The position numbers and the translations under genes are program-made. This document shows, piece by piece, positions 42,498-50,266 of a stretch of DNA of 64,000 bases. This stretch comes from Hymenobacter norwichensis DSM 15439. Its GTDB lineage: Bacteria > Bacteroidota > Bacteroidia > Cytophagales > Hymenobacteraceae. Under the pieces are notes generated by a model, which was not told where the DNA came from, did no database searches, and saw only the letters and a program-made list of their open reading frames with translations. The DNA lies in NCBI RefSeq assembly GCF_000420705.1, contig NZ_ATVL01000011.1:186001-250000 (forward strand). Reading direction: 5' to 3'. Position 1 is the stretch's first letter; each line of letters opens with the position of its first letter.

Positions 42498-43196
42498 TTA
42501 TCGGTCAGCGCTGGCAATGGTGGCTATGCTGACCTCGGCGGCGCCCGCGGCTAATAAGGCAGCGGCGCAGGCTTCGAGCGTAGCGCCGGTGGTCAACACG
42601 TCGTCTACTATAAGTACGTGCTTGCCCTGGATGGCTGCCACATCAGCGGCTTCAAAAACTGCGGCTACGTTCTGCCACCGTTCAAGGCGGTTTTTGCGGG
42701 TTTGCGAATCGGTGTGCTCTAGGCGGCGGAGGGCATCGGCGTGCCACGGAATCCCCAAACTTTCGGCGAGGCCCGCGGCAAACGGGTCGGATTGGTTGTA
42801 GCCGCGCTTAGCCAGCTTGCGGGTATGCAGCGGCACTGGTACTACTGCATCAAACTGGTAACCTTGCCGAGCAAGGTCGTGGCCGTACCAGCGGCCGAGT
42901 ACCAATCCAATGTCGCGCTGGCCACGGTATTTGAGCTGATGAAGCAAGTGCTGTACTCGGCCTCGCCGCAGGAAGCGCAAATAGCTGAGGGCGTAGCGTA
43001 CGGGTACGCGGCCCCAGAAGCGGCGCGCCAGCGGATTAGCGTCGGCAGGCAGCAGGTGGTAGTCAGTGTAAGGAAGTTGGGCCCGGCAGATGGTACATAG
43101 GTGGTCTTCGCCACGACTTAGCGGTTCCTCACAGGCCAGACATACTTTAGGAAAGATCAGGCCAACGAAATCGGCAATGATAACTGGAAGAGGCAT
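42498..43196 (-). CDS. comF: ComF-family phosphoribosyltransferase-like protein
   Basis: 232 aa. N-terminal zinc-finger cysteines (LACEEPLSRGEDHLCTIC), then a type I phosphoribosyltransferase domain: VVPVPLHTRKLAKRGYNQS, TDSQTRKNRLERWQN, and the PRPP loop VLIVDDVLTTGATLEA. ComF helps internalise single-stranded DNA during natural competence and links uptake with recombination. No other competence gene is in the window. Its end is shared with gldJ through a two-way terminator. Confidence 0.92.
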   Translation of the reverse strand: MPLPVIIADFVGLIFPKVCLACEEPLSRGEDHLCTICRAQLPYTDYHLLPADANPLARRFWGRVPVRYALSYLRFLRRGRVQHLLHQLKYRGQRDIGLVLGRWYGHDLARQGYQFDAVVPVPLHTRKLAKRGYNQSDPFAAGLAESLGIPWHADALRRLEHTDSQTRKNRLERWQNVAAVFEAADVAAIQGKHVLIVDDVLTTGATLEACAAALLAAGAAEVSIATIASADR

Positions 43197-43296
43197 AGCT
43201 GATTACTGATAGATGGTAGTGAATAGCGAATGAATAAGTCGCTGCGGCGGTTTATTGCAGCAGCCAAGCGGAAAAAGACGGCCTCTTAAACTTAAC

Positions 43297-43304
43297 TAAG
43301 TTTG
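43297..43304 (+). promoter_or_regulatory. -7 box upstream of the AhpD-like pair
   Basis: TAAGTTTG fits TAnnTTTG; no TTG at 17-23 bases upstream. The gene starts at 43398, ~94 bases downstream. Confidence 0.35.
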
Positions 43305-43397
43305 TAGTGCAAAGCAGATAATATAATAGCTCTTTCGCAGAGCGTATGTCTGTTGCCAACGCCTTTGGAAGGCACACACTTAACTCAGCAACCACAC

Positions 43398-43775
43398 ATG
43401 TCACAAGTAACTGAATTCAACGAGTATCGCCAGCGCATGAACGAGAAAATCATGGCGGCTGATAACAAAGTCATCAAGCGGTTTTTCAACCTCGATACCA
43501 ACACCTACCAGGCCGGCGCCTTGGACGTGAAAACCAAGGAAATGCTGGGGCTGGCGTGCAGTATGGTGCTGCGTTGCGACGACTGTATCAAGTACCACCT
43601 CGGCAAATGCTACGAGGAGAAGCTGACCGACGAGGAAATCTACGAGGTGTTTGCCATTGCCAACCTCATTGGTGGCAGCATTGTGATTCCGCACTTCCGG
43701 CGGGCGGTGGAGTACTGGGAAATCCTGAAGGAAGAGGCCACTGAGCCCGCGCCGCTGCATTCCCACGACGCATGA
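43398..43775 (+). CDS. Carboxymuconolactone decarboxylase (AhpD-like) family protein
   Basis: 125 aa from MSQVTEFNEYRQRM; an upstream ATG at 43353 would add 15 residues but is inside the leader. All-alpha AhpD fold with the CxxC pair in LRCDDCIKYHLGKC, and ANLIGGSIVIPHFRRAVEYWE. AhpD-type proteins reduce lipoyl/peroxide partners or act as decarboxylases; here the vicinal cysteines suggest a thiol reductase. Cytosolic. Its stop overlaps the next start by four bases (ATGA), so the two are coupled. Confidence 0.9.
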   Translation: MSQVTEFNEYRQRMNEKIMAADNKVIKRFFNLDTNTYQAGALDVKTKEMLGLACSMVLRCDDCIKYHLGKCYEEKLTDEEIYEVFAIANLIGGSIVIPHFRRAVEYWEILKEEATEPAPLHSHDA

Positions 43776-44131
43776 GCTACCTAGATCCGCAGGAAACGGA
43801 AGCCGAGTTTGAGGCGCGCTGGTGGCAGCTGATGAACGACATGCGCGAGCGGTTCGGCAAGAAGCCCGACCTGAACGCGCTGCTGTTGCTCATTGGAGTG
43901 CAGGAGCTGGGCCAGGGGGCCGGGCCATTCACCAAAGAGCAGAAACAGGACCTAATGCACATTGCCACCTGTAAGCTGTTCAGCCTTTCGGGCCATTATG
44001 AGCGAGAATACGTGGACGAGGAAGGCTGGCCTCACTACCGCCTCCTGCAACCAGTGCCTTTCGCCAGTTTGAAAGAGCAAGAGCGCCTACTTAAGTGGCA
44101 CATATTAGAGTATTTTGACTTGGAAGAATAG
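43772..44131 (+). CDS. Conserved hypothetical protein coupled to the AhpD-like gene
   Basis: 119 aa. Helical, soluble, acidic: EAEFEARWWQLMNDMRERFGKKPDLNALLLLIGVQELGQG, then KQDLMHIATCKLFSLSGHYE and QERLLKWHILEYFDLEE. No motif I can name. The 4-base ATGA overlap with the AhpD-like gene and conserved feel suggest a fixed partner, perhaps the protein that the thiol enzyme serves. Followed by an A/T-rich leader repeat before xth, with no terminator. Confidence 0.75.
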   Translation: MSYLDPQETEAEFEARWWQLMNDMRERFGKKPDLNALLLLIGVQELGQGAGPFTKEQKQDLMHIATCKLFSLSGHYEREYVDEEGWPHYRLLQPVPFASLKEQERLLKWHILEYFDLEE

Positions 44132-44221
44132 ATAGTTGTTGAGGGTTGCATGGCTGGTAGTCAGTCTAATAGCAGCGCAACAACGCACAAATCAACTAGT
44201 TAGTAATCAATAATTCAACTG

Positions 44222-44983
44222 ATGAACATCGTCAGCTACAACGTGAACGGTTTGCGTTCGGCGCTGAGCAAGGGGCTGCTGGATTGGGTGCGGGAGGCGC
44301 AACCCGACGTGCTGTGTGTGCAGGAAATCAAGGCCGGACGGGAGGCGCTGGACGTATCGGGCTTCACTGAACTGGGCTACCATGCGTATCTGCATCCTGC
44401 GGAAAAGCCCGGCTACAGCGGCGTAGCTACGTTCGCGAAGCAGCTACCCACTCATGTGGAAACGGGTTGCGGTACGCCGCTCTACGATACGGAAGGCCGG
44501 GTGCTGCGCCTTGATTTCGACGATTTTTCGGTGTTAAACGTGTATATGCCTTCGGGTACCAGCGGGCCGGAGCGGCAGGCATTCAAGGTGGAGTGGCTGC
44601 ACTTTTTCCGGCGCTACGTGCACCAATTGCGGGTTGAGGGTCGGCACTTGGTGGTGGGTGGCGACTTCAATTGCTGCCAGACGGCCATCGACCTGCACAA
44701 TCCCAAAGCCAACCAAAACAGCCCCGGTTACACACCCGAAGAGCGGCAGTGGTTCAAGGATTTGCTGGCCGACGGCTTCACCGATTCGTTTCGCCACCAC
44801 CACGGCGATGCTACCGGGCATTACTCTTGGTGGAGCTACCGGGCAGGCTCGCGCAAGCGCAACGTCGGCTGGCGCCTCGACCACCTGTTGGTAGACAAAA
44901 CCCTGGAGCCTCGCATCAAAGACGCCGGCCTGCTCCCCGATGTGGTGTACTCCGACCATTGCCCAGCCTACCTAACTTTCTAA
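44222..44983 (+). CDS. xth: Exodeoxyribonuclease III (AP endonuclease)
   Basis: 253 aa EEP-fold nuclease. Motifs in order: MNIVSYNVNGLRSAL, LCVQEIKAG, KPGYSGVATF, LNVYMPSGT, VVGGDFNCC, the catalytic GHYSWWSYRAGSRKRNVGWRLDH, and VYSDHCPAYL. It cleaves DNA at abasic sites and removes 3' blocks in base-excision repair. Cytosolic, Mg2+-dependent. It starts after a TCAA-rich leader. Its stop overlaps the stop of the convergent FAD enzyme by four bases (TAG read on the other strand). Confidence 0.96.
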   Translation: MNIVSYNVNGLRSALSKGLLDWVREAQPDVLCVQEIKAGREALDVSGFTELGYHAYLHPAEKPGYSGVATFAKQLPTHVETGCGTPLYDTEGRVLRLDFDDFSVLNVYMPSGTSGPERQAFKVEWLHFFRRYVHQLRVEGRHLVVGGDFNCCQTAIDLHNPKANQNSPGYTPEERQWFKDLLADGFTDSFRHHHGDATGHYSWWSYRAGSRKRNVGWRLDHLLVDKTLEPRIKDAGLLPDVVYSDHCPAYLTF

Positions 44984-46248
44984 GAACCTAAAATCAACTC
45001 AGCTACTTGCCGGCCCGAGGCCATAGCGGCATTAAGTGAGGGGTAGGCAGTGTAGTCGCCGCAACGGTAGAGGGTGGGGTTGAGCTTTAGCTCCTGGTGC
45101 TGTGCCGGTCCGTTGGCGTATATAGGCAATGCGTGCGGAATGTGATAAGTGCGCAAGTGCTTCCATTGCGCTACTTCGTCGCCAAACCAGAGCATGAGCT
45201 CGGCGTGCAGCATAGCTACGAGAGTGGTTTCTGGTAGATGATGCTCGCCGTGAGTGCTCACCGAAACTAGCGTTTTACCTGGCGGTGCATAATCCGGAGA
45301 AACATCAGAAGGAAAGCAGACGTTGTGGGCCATGTGGCCGGGCGCCGCATTGAGGCGCAGCAGCTTATCCTGACGGCCAGGGGAGGTAGGAGCCGCAAAA
45401 TACGTGCAGGTGGTACGCCGCCAGGCCGTAGCGTGTAGCTGCGGGAGGTGTGGCAGCAAGCGGGCAGTAGTGTCGCCATCTGTGGCTACTACTATGGCCG
45501 CGGCGGCTAGGGCTTCGCCACCGCGCAGGCGCACGGTGGTACCTTCTACAGTTTCCACGGGTGAGTTGAGGCGTACGGTGCCAGCAGGCAGGCGCTGGGC
45601 CAGCTGTTCGGGAATCTGCTGTATGCCTAGCGCTGGTACTGTGGCTTCGCCTTCTACGAACTGCTTGAACACAAACTCGAAGAAATTGCTGGCGGTGGTC
45701 AGGCTTCGGTCGAGAAATACGCCGCCGAAAAACGGGCGGAAGAAGGTGTCAATTATTTGCTCGCTCCAGCCGTAGCGCCGCAGGAAAGTAAGTGTATCAG
45801 TGGCGGGATGGGCCAACAGTTCCTCACTGGTGCGGCTGCGGACGTGCTGCACTAAGCTGAGAATCCGAAGCTTATCAGCAAGGGTGCCGATGGGCGAAGT
45901 CAGGGCCGGGAAAGCGGCCAGCGGGTTTTGCAGCGGATTTTGCAGCGTGGTTTCGCGCCCGTCGGGCAGGCGAATAACAGCTCCCGAGCGAAAGGCTTTC
46001 AGGTCGAGGGCACCGTAGTCCATCATGCGCTGCACTTCAGGATACTTGGTGAGGAGTACCTGAAAGCCATGGTCGAGGCGGAAGCCGTCGGCCGTAACAT
46101 CGGTGCGGACTCGGCCGCCTACGGCCTCGGTGGCTTCGAGTACCACTACGGGCACGCCCGCGCGATGCAGGTAGTTAGCGCAGGTCAGGCCGGCCATACC
46201 GGCCCCAATCACGACGACGGGGAGTTGTGCAGAAGCTGGAACGTTCAT
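44980..46248 (-). CDS. FAD-dependent amine oxidase-like protein
   Basis: 422 aa. N-terminal FAD-binding Rossmann motif VVVIGAGMAGLTCANYL (GxGxxG) with LEATEAVGGRVRT, then a substrate domain with an FLRRYGWSEQII helix, and a C-terminal FAD motif YRCGDYTAYPSLNAAMASGRQVAELI. The layout is that of protoporphyrinogen/phytoene oxidase-type flavoproteins; in Hymenobacter such genes can belong to carotenoid metabolism, but no crt genes are beside it. Substrate unknown. Its last four bases overlap xth, a tail-to-tail arrangement. Confidence 0.9.
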   Translation of the reverse strand: MNVPASAQLPVVVIGAGMAGLTCANYLHRAGVPVVVLEATEAVGGRVRTDVTADGFRLDHGFQVLLTKYPEVQRMMDYGALDLKAFRSGAVIRLPDGRETTLQNPLQNPLAAFPALTSPIGTLADKLRILSLVQHVRSRTSEELLAHPATDTLTFLRRYGWSEQIIDTFFRPFFGGVFLDRSLTTASNFFEFVFKQFVEGEATVPALGIQQIPEQLAQRLPAGTVRLNSPVETVEGTTVRLRGGEALAAAAIVVATDGDTTARLLPHLPQLHATAWRRTTCTYFAAPTSPGRQDKLLRLNAAPGHMAHNVCFPSDVSPDYAPPGKTLVSVSTHGEHHLPETTLVAMLHAELMLWFGDEVAQWKHLRTYHIPHALPIYANGPAQHQELKLNPTLYRCGDYTAYPSLNAAMASGRQVAELILGS

Positions 46249-46307
46249 ATATCAACCCGAAACTGAAAAATGGGCGCTAAGGTTGGGGTAGCCCGATAAG
46301 GAAGCCG

Positions 46308-47087
46308 CTAATTGGTGCCGGAGCAAGCCAAACTAAGCTTGTATTCGTCGGCCATAAGATATCCCTGCCAGTCGGTGACGGAAAGGCGTGGCTGATCCTG
46401 GTAGCCCTCCAACTGGTCAATAAGGAAACCGCCGCGGAACCTCCCTTTAACAAAAGTTTCCCGTGCTACCACAGCCCCATTTTGCTGGCGGCGCAGAAAC
46501 CATTTGCCATCCTGCACGCCACTCACCACGGCACCTTGCAGCCGCATACCATCTTCGTCGCGGTACCAGGTGCCGGTGCCGTTCTTGACGGTCTGCTGGC
46601 CGGCTTCGTTCCAGAATTGCTGAATGAGTGGGTACTGGCCGTTGCGGAAGCTGAGTACCTGCCGGTGTTGGCCCGACGGGTACCAGTAGCCCCAGTCACC
46701 GACCTGCTGGCCTTGGAGATAACGGCCGCGCGCCGCCAGTTCGCCGGTTGGGTGGTACAACTCCAACTGCCCCTCTAGCTTGCCCTCTCGGTACGCGGCT
46801 TGTAGTAGCAATTGGTTGTTGCTGAGCTGGTAGTCGCGCACGTAGCCAAAGAACCGGCCAGCGCTGTCGAGGCGGACGTGGCGACGGATGGCCGCACAGC
46901 CGGGCGGCGTGAGCTTGTATTCCAGCGAGTAGAAGAACACGACGCTGTCTTTGCCCACTACGCGGTAGCACTCGTCTAGCTTGGCAAATGCGGGTAGCTG
47001 CTCACGGGTTTGCGCGTACGCGGCGTTGCCAAGCAGAATAAATAGTAGGCCGAGTAGTCGCCTGTAGGCAGGAAAGAAATGTCGCAC
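46308..47087 (-). CDS. Exported MORN-like repeat protein
   Basis: 259 aa with signal peptide (LLGLLFILLGNAAYAQ). The middle has MORN-type repeats: GKLEGQLELYHPTGELAARGRY, QQVGDWGYWYPSGQ, GTGTWYRDEDGMRLQGAVVSGVQDGKW. Such repeats often take part in Bacteroidetes toxin-antitoxin-like or envelope proteins; no activity can be read. 28 bases after the haem-domain lipoprotein on the same strand, so probably co-transcribed with it. Confidence 0.75.
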   Translation of the reverse strand: MRHFFPAYRRLLGLLFILLGNAAYAQTREQLPAFAKLDECYRVVGKDSVVFFYSLEYKLTPPGCAAIRRHVRLDSAGRFFGYVRDYQLSNNQLLLQAAYREGKLEGQLELYHPTGELAARGRYLQGQQVGDWGYWYPSGQHRQVLSFRNGQYPLIQQFWNEAGQQTVKNGTGTWYRDEDGMRLQGAVVSGVQDGKWFLRRQQNGAVVARETFVKGRFRGGFLIDQLEGYQDQPRLSVTDWQGYLMADEYKLSLACSGTN

Positions 47088-47115
47088 AAGGAATAAACGG
47101 TTAATAGCTAGGGGC

Positions 47116-47805
47116 TTAAAACAGCTTCTTGCGAGGCTTCATTATTTTGCGTGTTTTCATGGTATAGAACTCCGCCACACCGGTTCGTTGCATAGAAACT
47201 TGCCACACGCCCATTGCCTGGCCTATCTGGTAGCCTGTGGCTTTGTCCTGCGGGAATTGCTTGGTAATAAGTGCGTAATCGGCCGGCGCAATATCTTTCC
47301 CTACTTCGCCGTGGCAGCGTAAGCACAGCGCATCATTCAGCACGATGGGCCGCTGGTAGCTGAAGACGTCGGTGCCGATGCGGGCCACTTGGCGGGTAGT
47401 ATCGGGCGCGAGGTCGGTGGGCGAGAGGGTGGCTTGGTTGGCCGGGTTGCGGGGGCGTGCACTGCGGCGCCGGACAGTAGCCTCCAGCACCCGCGCTACC
47501 GAGTCGACGGAAGCAAAGGTTTCGGGGCGGCAGTAGGGTAGGGCCCCCGCTACGCCGCTAGCTTGGAGCTTTTCAGCTAGCACGCGGCGCAACTCCCGGT
47601 CGGCGTGGTGGGTGAGCGAGTCACCGGCCCAGCGCGTGGCGCGCAGCAAATCGGCGGGTAGAATGCGCTTCACGGTCATATTTTCCAGGTCGCGCGCTAT
47701 CTTCTTGCCGTTTTTGATGTGCTCAATTTGGTCGGAGCTACAGGCGGTCAGCAACCCGGTGAGTAGCAGCGCAGTAGCGGTAAGTCGGCGGAAAACGAGA
47801 GGCAT
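47116..47805 (-). CDS. DUF3365/Tll0287-like haem-domain lipoprotein
   Basis: 229 aa from MPLVFRRLTATALLLTGLLTACSS (lipobox LLTAC). An upstream in-frame ATG at 47859 would add 18 residues. The domain holds a single c-type haem motif CLRCHGE, with IGTDVFSYQRPIVLNDALC and a C-terminal GVWQVSMQRTGVAEF. DUF3365 proteins bind one haem c in the periplasm and may sense redox state or carry electrons. Exported and lipid-anchored. The MORN-like gene lies downstream at a 28-base gap. Confidence 0.87.
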   Translation of the reverse strand: MPLVFRRLTATALLLTGLLTACSSDQIEHIKNGKKIARDLENMTVKRILPADLLRATRWAGDSLTHHADRELRRVLAEKLQASGVAGALPYCRPETFASVDSVARVLEATVRRRSARPRNPANQATLSPTDLAPDTTRQVARIGTDVFSYQRPIVLNDALCLRCHGEVGKDIAPADYALITKQFPQDKATGYQIGQAMGVWQVSMQRTGVAEFYTMKTRKIMKPRKKLF

Positions 47806-47908
47806 GGCAGGAGGGAAAAGCAGCACCGCAAAGAGACAACAACGGCCGCACTTCCCCAACTACCCGCCAAAGGCCGTTCTGGTTTCGGCAACAGCCAGCA
47901 GCCGGCAT

Positions 47909-49201
47909 TTACCGCAGCAAAAACTCCTGCAACGCCGCATAGTCTGGCTCGAGCAGCACGCTTTGCTTGGTGCGCGACAACAGGCCCCGCACCGCCACAG
48001 GTACCGGCACCTCGGTCCCGATAACCGGCTCTACCACCTCCGGGAATTTCACGGGGTGTGCCGTTTCCAAGAAGATGCCGTGCGCTTCGGGGTGCTCTGT
48101 CAGGTAGTCTTCCAGCGCCCGGAAGGCTACGGCGCCGTGTGGGTCGAGGAGGTAGCCGGTTTGCTGATGCACGCGCCCAATGGTAGCCGTAGTTTCCGCA
48201 TCCGACACTACCGCGCCGCTGACCAGCCGGCTTACTGCTGCGTGCTGCTGCTCAAACAGCTCCAGAATCCGCCCGAAGTTGCTGGGGTTGCCCACGTCCA
48301 TGGCGTTGGAGAGCGTAACCACCGCTGGCCGCGCCGCAAACATGCCGGTACGCAAGTAGTCGGCCACGGCCGAGTTGGCGTTGCAGGCGGCCACAAAGTG
48401 CCCAATGGGTAAGCCCGAGGCGTGGGCCATGAGCCCGGCGCAGATGTTGCCGAAGTTGCCGCTGGGCACGGCTACCACTGGCGCCGTATCGTGCGCCCAT
48501 TGTTGCAGGGCGTAGCAGTAATAGAACTGCTGCGGCAGCCAGCGGGCCACGTTGATGGAGTTGGCCGACGTGAGTTGCCGATGCGCCAACACCTGCGGGT
48601 CGAGGAAAGCCTGCTTCACCAGCCGCTGGCAGTCGTCGAAGTTGCCGCGCACTTCCAGGGCCGTAATGTTCTGGCCCAGGGTGGTCAGCTGCAACTCCTG
48701 CAAAGGGCTGACCTTGCCCGATGGGTACAGAATAACCACTTCCACGCCTTCCACTCCCAGAAATCCGTCGGCTACGGCGCCGCCCGTGTCGCCGGAGGTG
48801 GCTACCAGCACCGTGACGGGAGCCGTTTGCTGCTGCGAGAAATACCCCAGGCAGCGGCTCATAAACCGGGCGCCCACATCCTTGAACGCCAGCGTGGGGC
48901 CGTGGAACAGTTCCAGCGCGCTTATCTGCCCGGTTACCGGCACCAGCGGAAACTCGAAATCCACGGTTTCCGCACAGATGCTGCGTAGCACATCCGTTGG
49001 AATAGCGTCGCCCACGTAAGGCTGAATCACCTCGAAGGCCAGCTCGGCCCGCGTCATGGTTTTCAGGTTGGCTAGTACTTCGGGCGAGAATTGCGGAATC
49101 CGCTCGGGGAAATACAGGCCACCATCAGGCGCTTGGCCGGCAATGGTAGCGGCCCGGAAGTCAACGGTTGGAGCTTGCTGGTTGAGGCTGTAGTAGCGCA
49201 T
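47909..49201 (-). CDS. thrC: Threonine synthase
   Basis: 430 aa PLP enzyme. FHGPTLAFKDVGARFMSR carries the PLP-binding lysine; VLVATSGDTGGAVADGF and VVAVPSGNFGNICAG are the phosphate-binding and substrate loops. It converts O-phosphohomoserine to threonine. The final ~40 residues (EHPEAHGIFLETAHPVKFPEVV) fit bacterial class 1 ThrC. Third gene of thrA-thrB-thrC, 38 bases after thrB, under the attenuator at 52740-52932. Confidence 0.97.
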   Translation of the reverse strand: MRYYSLNQQAPTVDFRAATIAGQAPDGGLYFPERIPQFSPEVLANLKTMTRAELAFEVIQPYVGDAIPTDVLRSICAETVDFEFPLVPVTGQISALELFHGPTLAFKDVGARFMSRCLGYFSQQQTAPVTVLVATSGDTGGAVADGFLGVEGVEVVILYPSGKVSPLQELQLTTLGQNITALEVRGNFDDCQRLVKQAFLDPQVLAHRQLTSANSINVARWLPQQFYYCYALQQWAHDTAPVVAVPSGNFGNICAGLMAHASGLPIGHFVAACNANSAVADYLRTGMFAARPAVVTLSNAMDVGNPSNFGRILELFEQQHAAVSRLVSGAVVSDAETTATIGRVHQQTGYLLDPHGAVAFRALEDYLTEHPEAHGIFLETAHPVKFPEVVEPVIGTEVPVPVAVRGLLSRTKQSVLLEPDYAALQEFLLR

Positions 49202-49239
49202 AGTGAAGGTGTTAAGGGCTTGCTGTAGCGGCGGCGCTA

Positions 49240-50166
49240 CTATTTGAACCGGACGCCGGTGGTATTAATCGTGCTGACGTGGATGTGGAAATCGACGCCG
49301 AGCTGCTGGTACACTTCCCGCATGGCGTCGGCCACGGCCTGCGCGGTGGCTTGGGTTTCGCTGAGCATGAAAATAGACGGTCCCGAACCCGAAATGCCTC
49401 CGCCCAAAGCTCCCGCTTCCAGGCTGCGTGCTTTCACGGCGGCAAAACCCGGAATGAGGATGCTGCGCACCGGCTCTACAATACCGTCTTCCAGAGAGCG
49501 GCCAATCAGCTGGTAGTCTGACTTCAACAAACCGGCCACCAGCCCGGCCACGTTGCCCCACTGCCGGATGGCAGCTTTCAGCGGGACTTGCTGCTTGAGG
49601 ATCTGGCGGGCATCGGCGGTGCGCACTTCAATTTGGGGGTGCACCACCGTGACGTGCAGCGGCGGCGCTTGCAGCGGCACCACGTCCAGTGGTTCGGCTG
49701 AGCGGATGAGCGTAACGCCGCCGTAAATGGCAGGTGCAATGTTGTCGGCGTGCTGGGCGCCGGAAGCCACTTCTTCGCCAAACATGGCAAAACGCACCAG
49801 TTCTTCCTTCGTGAAGATGTTGCCCAACAGCTGATTAGCGCCCACCACGGCTCCGGCCGCACTGGCGGCACTGCTGCCAATGCCGCTGCCCGGCAGAATA
49901 GCCTTGTTGATGCGCATCTCGAAGCCGGTACCCGCCGGGGCCGCACGGAGCAGCGCCAGCAGGGCCGCCCCGGCCACGTTGCGCGCCGGTTCGGTGGGCA
50001 GGTCGAAGGCGTCTTCGTGGGTGATGGTCACGCCGGGCTGCTCGGTGAGGCGCAGGTGCATGGTGTCGTAGGGCGCTTCCAGGGCAAACCCCAGCACATC
50101 GAACCCGCACACCATGTTGGCCACGGTAGCCGGCGAGTACAGCGTCAGAAAATCAGAATCAGGCAT
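49240..50166 (-). CDS. thrB: Homoserine kinase
   Basis: 308 aa from MPDSDFLTLYSPATVANMVCG; an ATG at 50325 is upstream in thrA sequence and would add an unlikely extension. GHMP motifs: YSPATVANMVCGFDVLGFAL, the ATP loop LPGSGIGSSAASAAGAV, and late GGGISGSGPSIFML. It phosphorylates homoserine to O-phosphohomoserine for thrC. Between thrA and thrB is a 100-base gap with a small hairpin (50182-50201). Member of the attenuated thr operon. Confidence 0.97.
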   Translation of the reverse strand: MPDSDFLTLYSPATVANMVCGFDVLGFALEAPYDTMHLRLTEQPGVTITHEDAFDLPTEPARNVAGAALLALLRAAPAGTGFEMRINKAILPGSGIGSSAASAAGAVVGANQLLGNIFTKEELVRFAMFGEEVASGAQHADNIAPAIYGGVTLIRSAEPLDVVPLQAPPLHVTVVHPQIEVRTADARQILKQQVPLKAAIRQWGNVAGLVAGLLKSDYQLIGRSLEDGIVEPVRSILIPGFAAVKARSLEAGALGGGISGSGPSIFMLSETQATAQAVADAMREVYQQLGVDFHIHVSTINTTGVRFK

Positions 50167-50181
50167 GAGGTAAAGCAGTAG

Positions 50182-50201
50182 CGCGAAGCCGTTGCTTCGC
50201 G
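50182..50201 (-). other. Small hairpin between thrA and thrB
   Basis: CGCGAAGC and GCTTCGCG form an 8-bp GC-rich stem with a 4-base loop (CGTT), just before thrB. No T-run follows, so it may be an mRNA processing or translation-control site rather than a terminator. Confidence 0.35.
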
Positions 50202-50266
50202 TGTCGGAACACGATAAGTGGCTCTTTGGAAGGCTGTTAGGCGAGAAGCAAGGGCTTGGTACTACC

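Noticed and set aside
42498-43196. ComF as evidence for a competence island
   Set aside because: No other competence gene is present; the gene is isolated as in many genomes.
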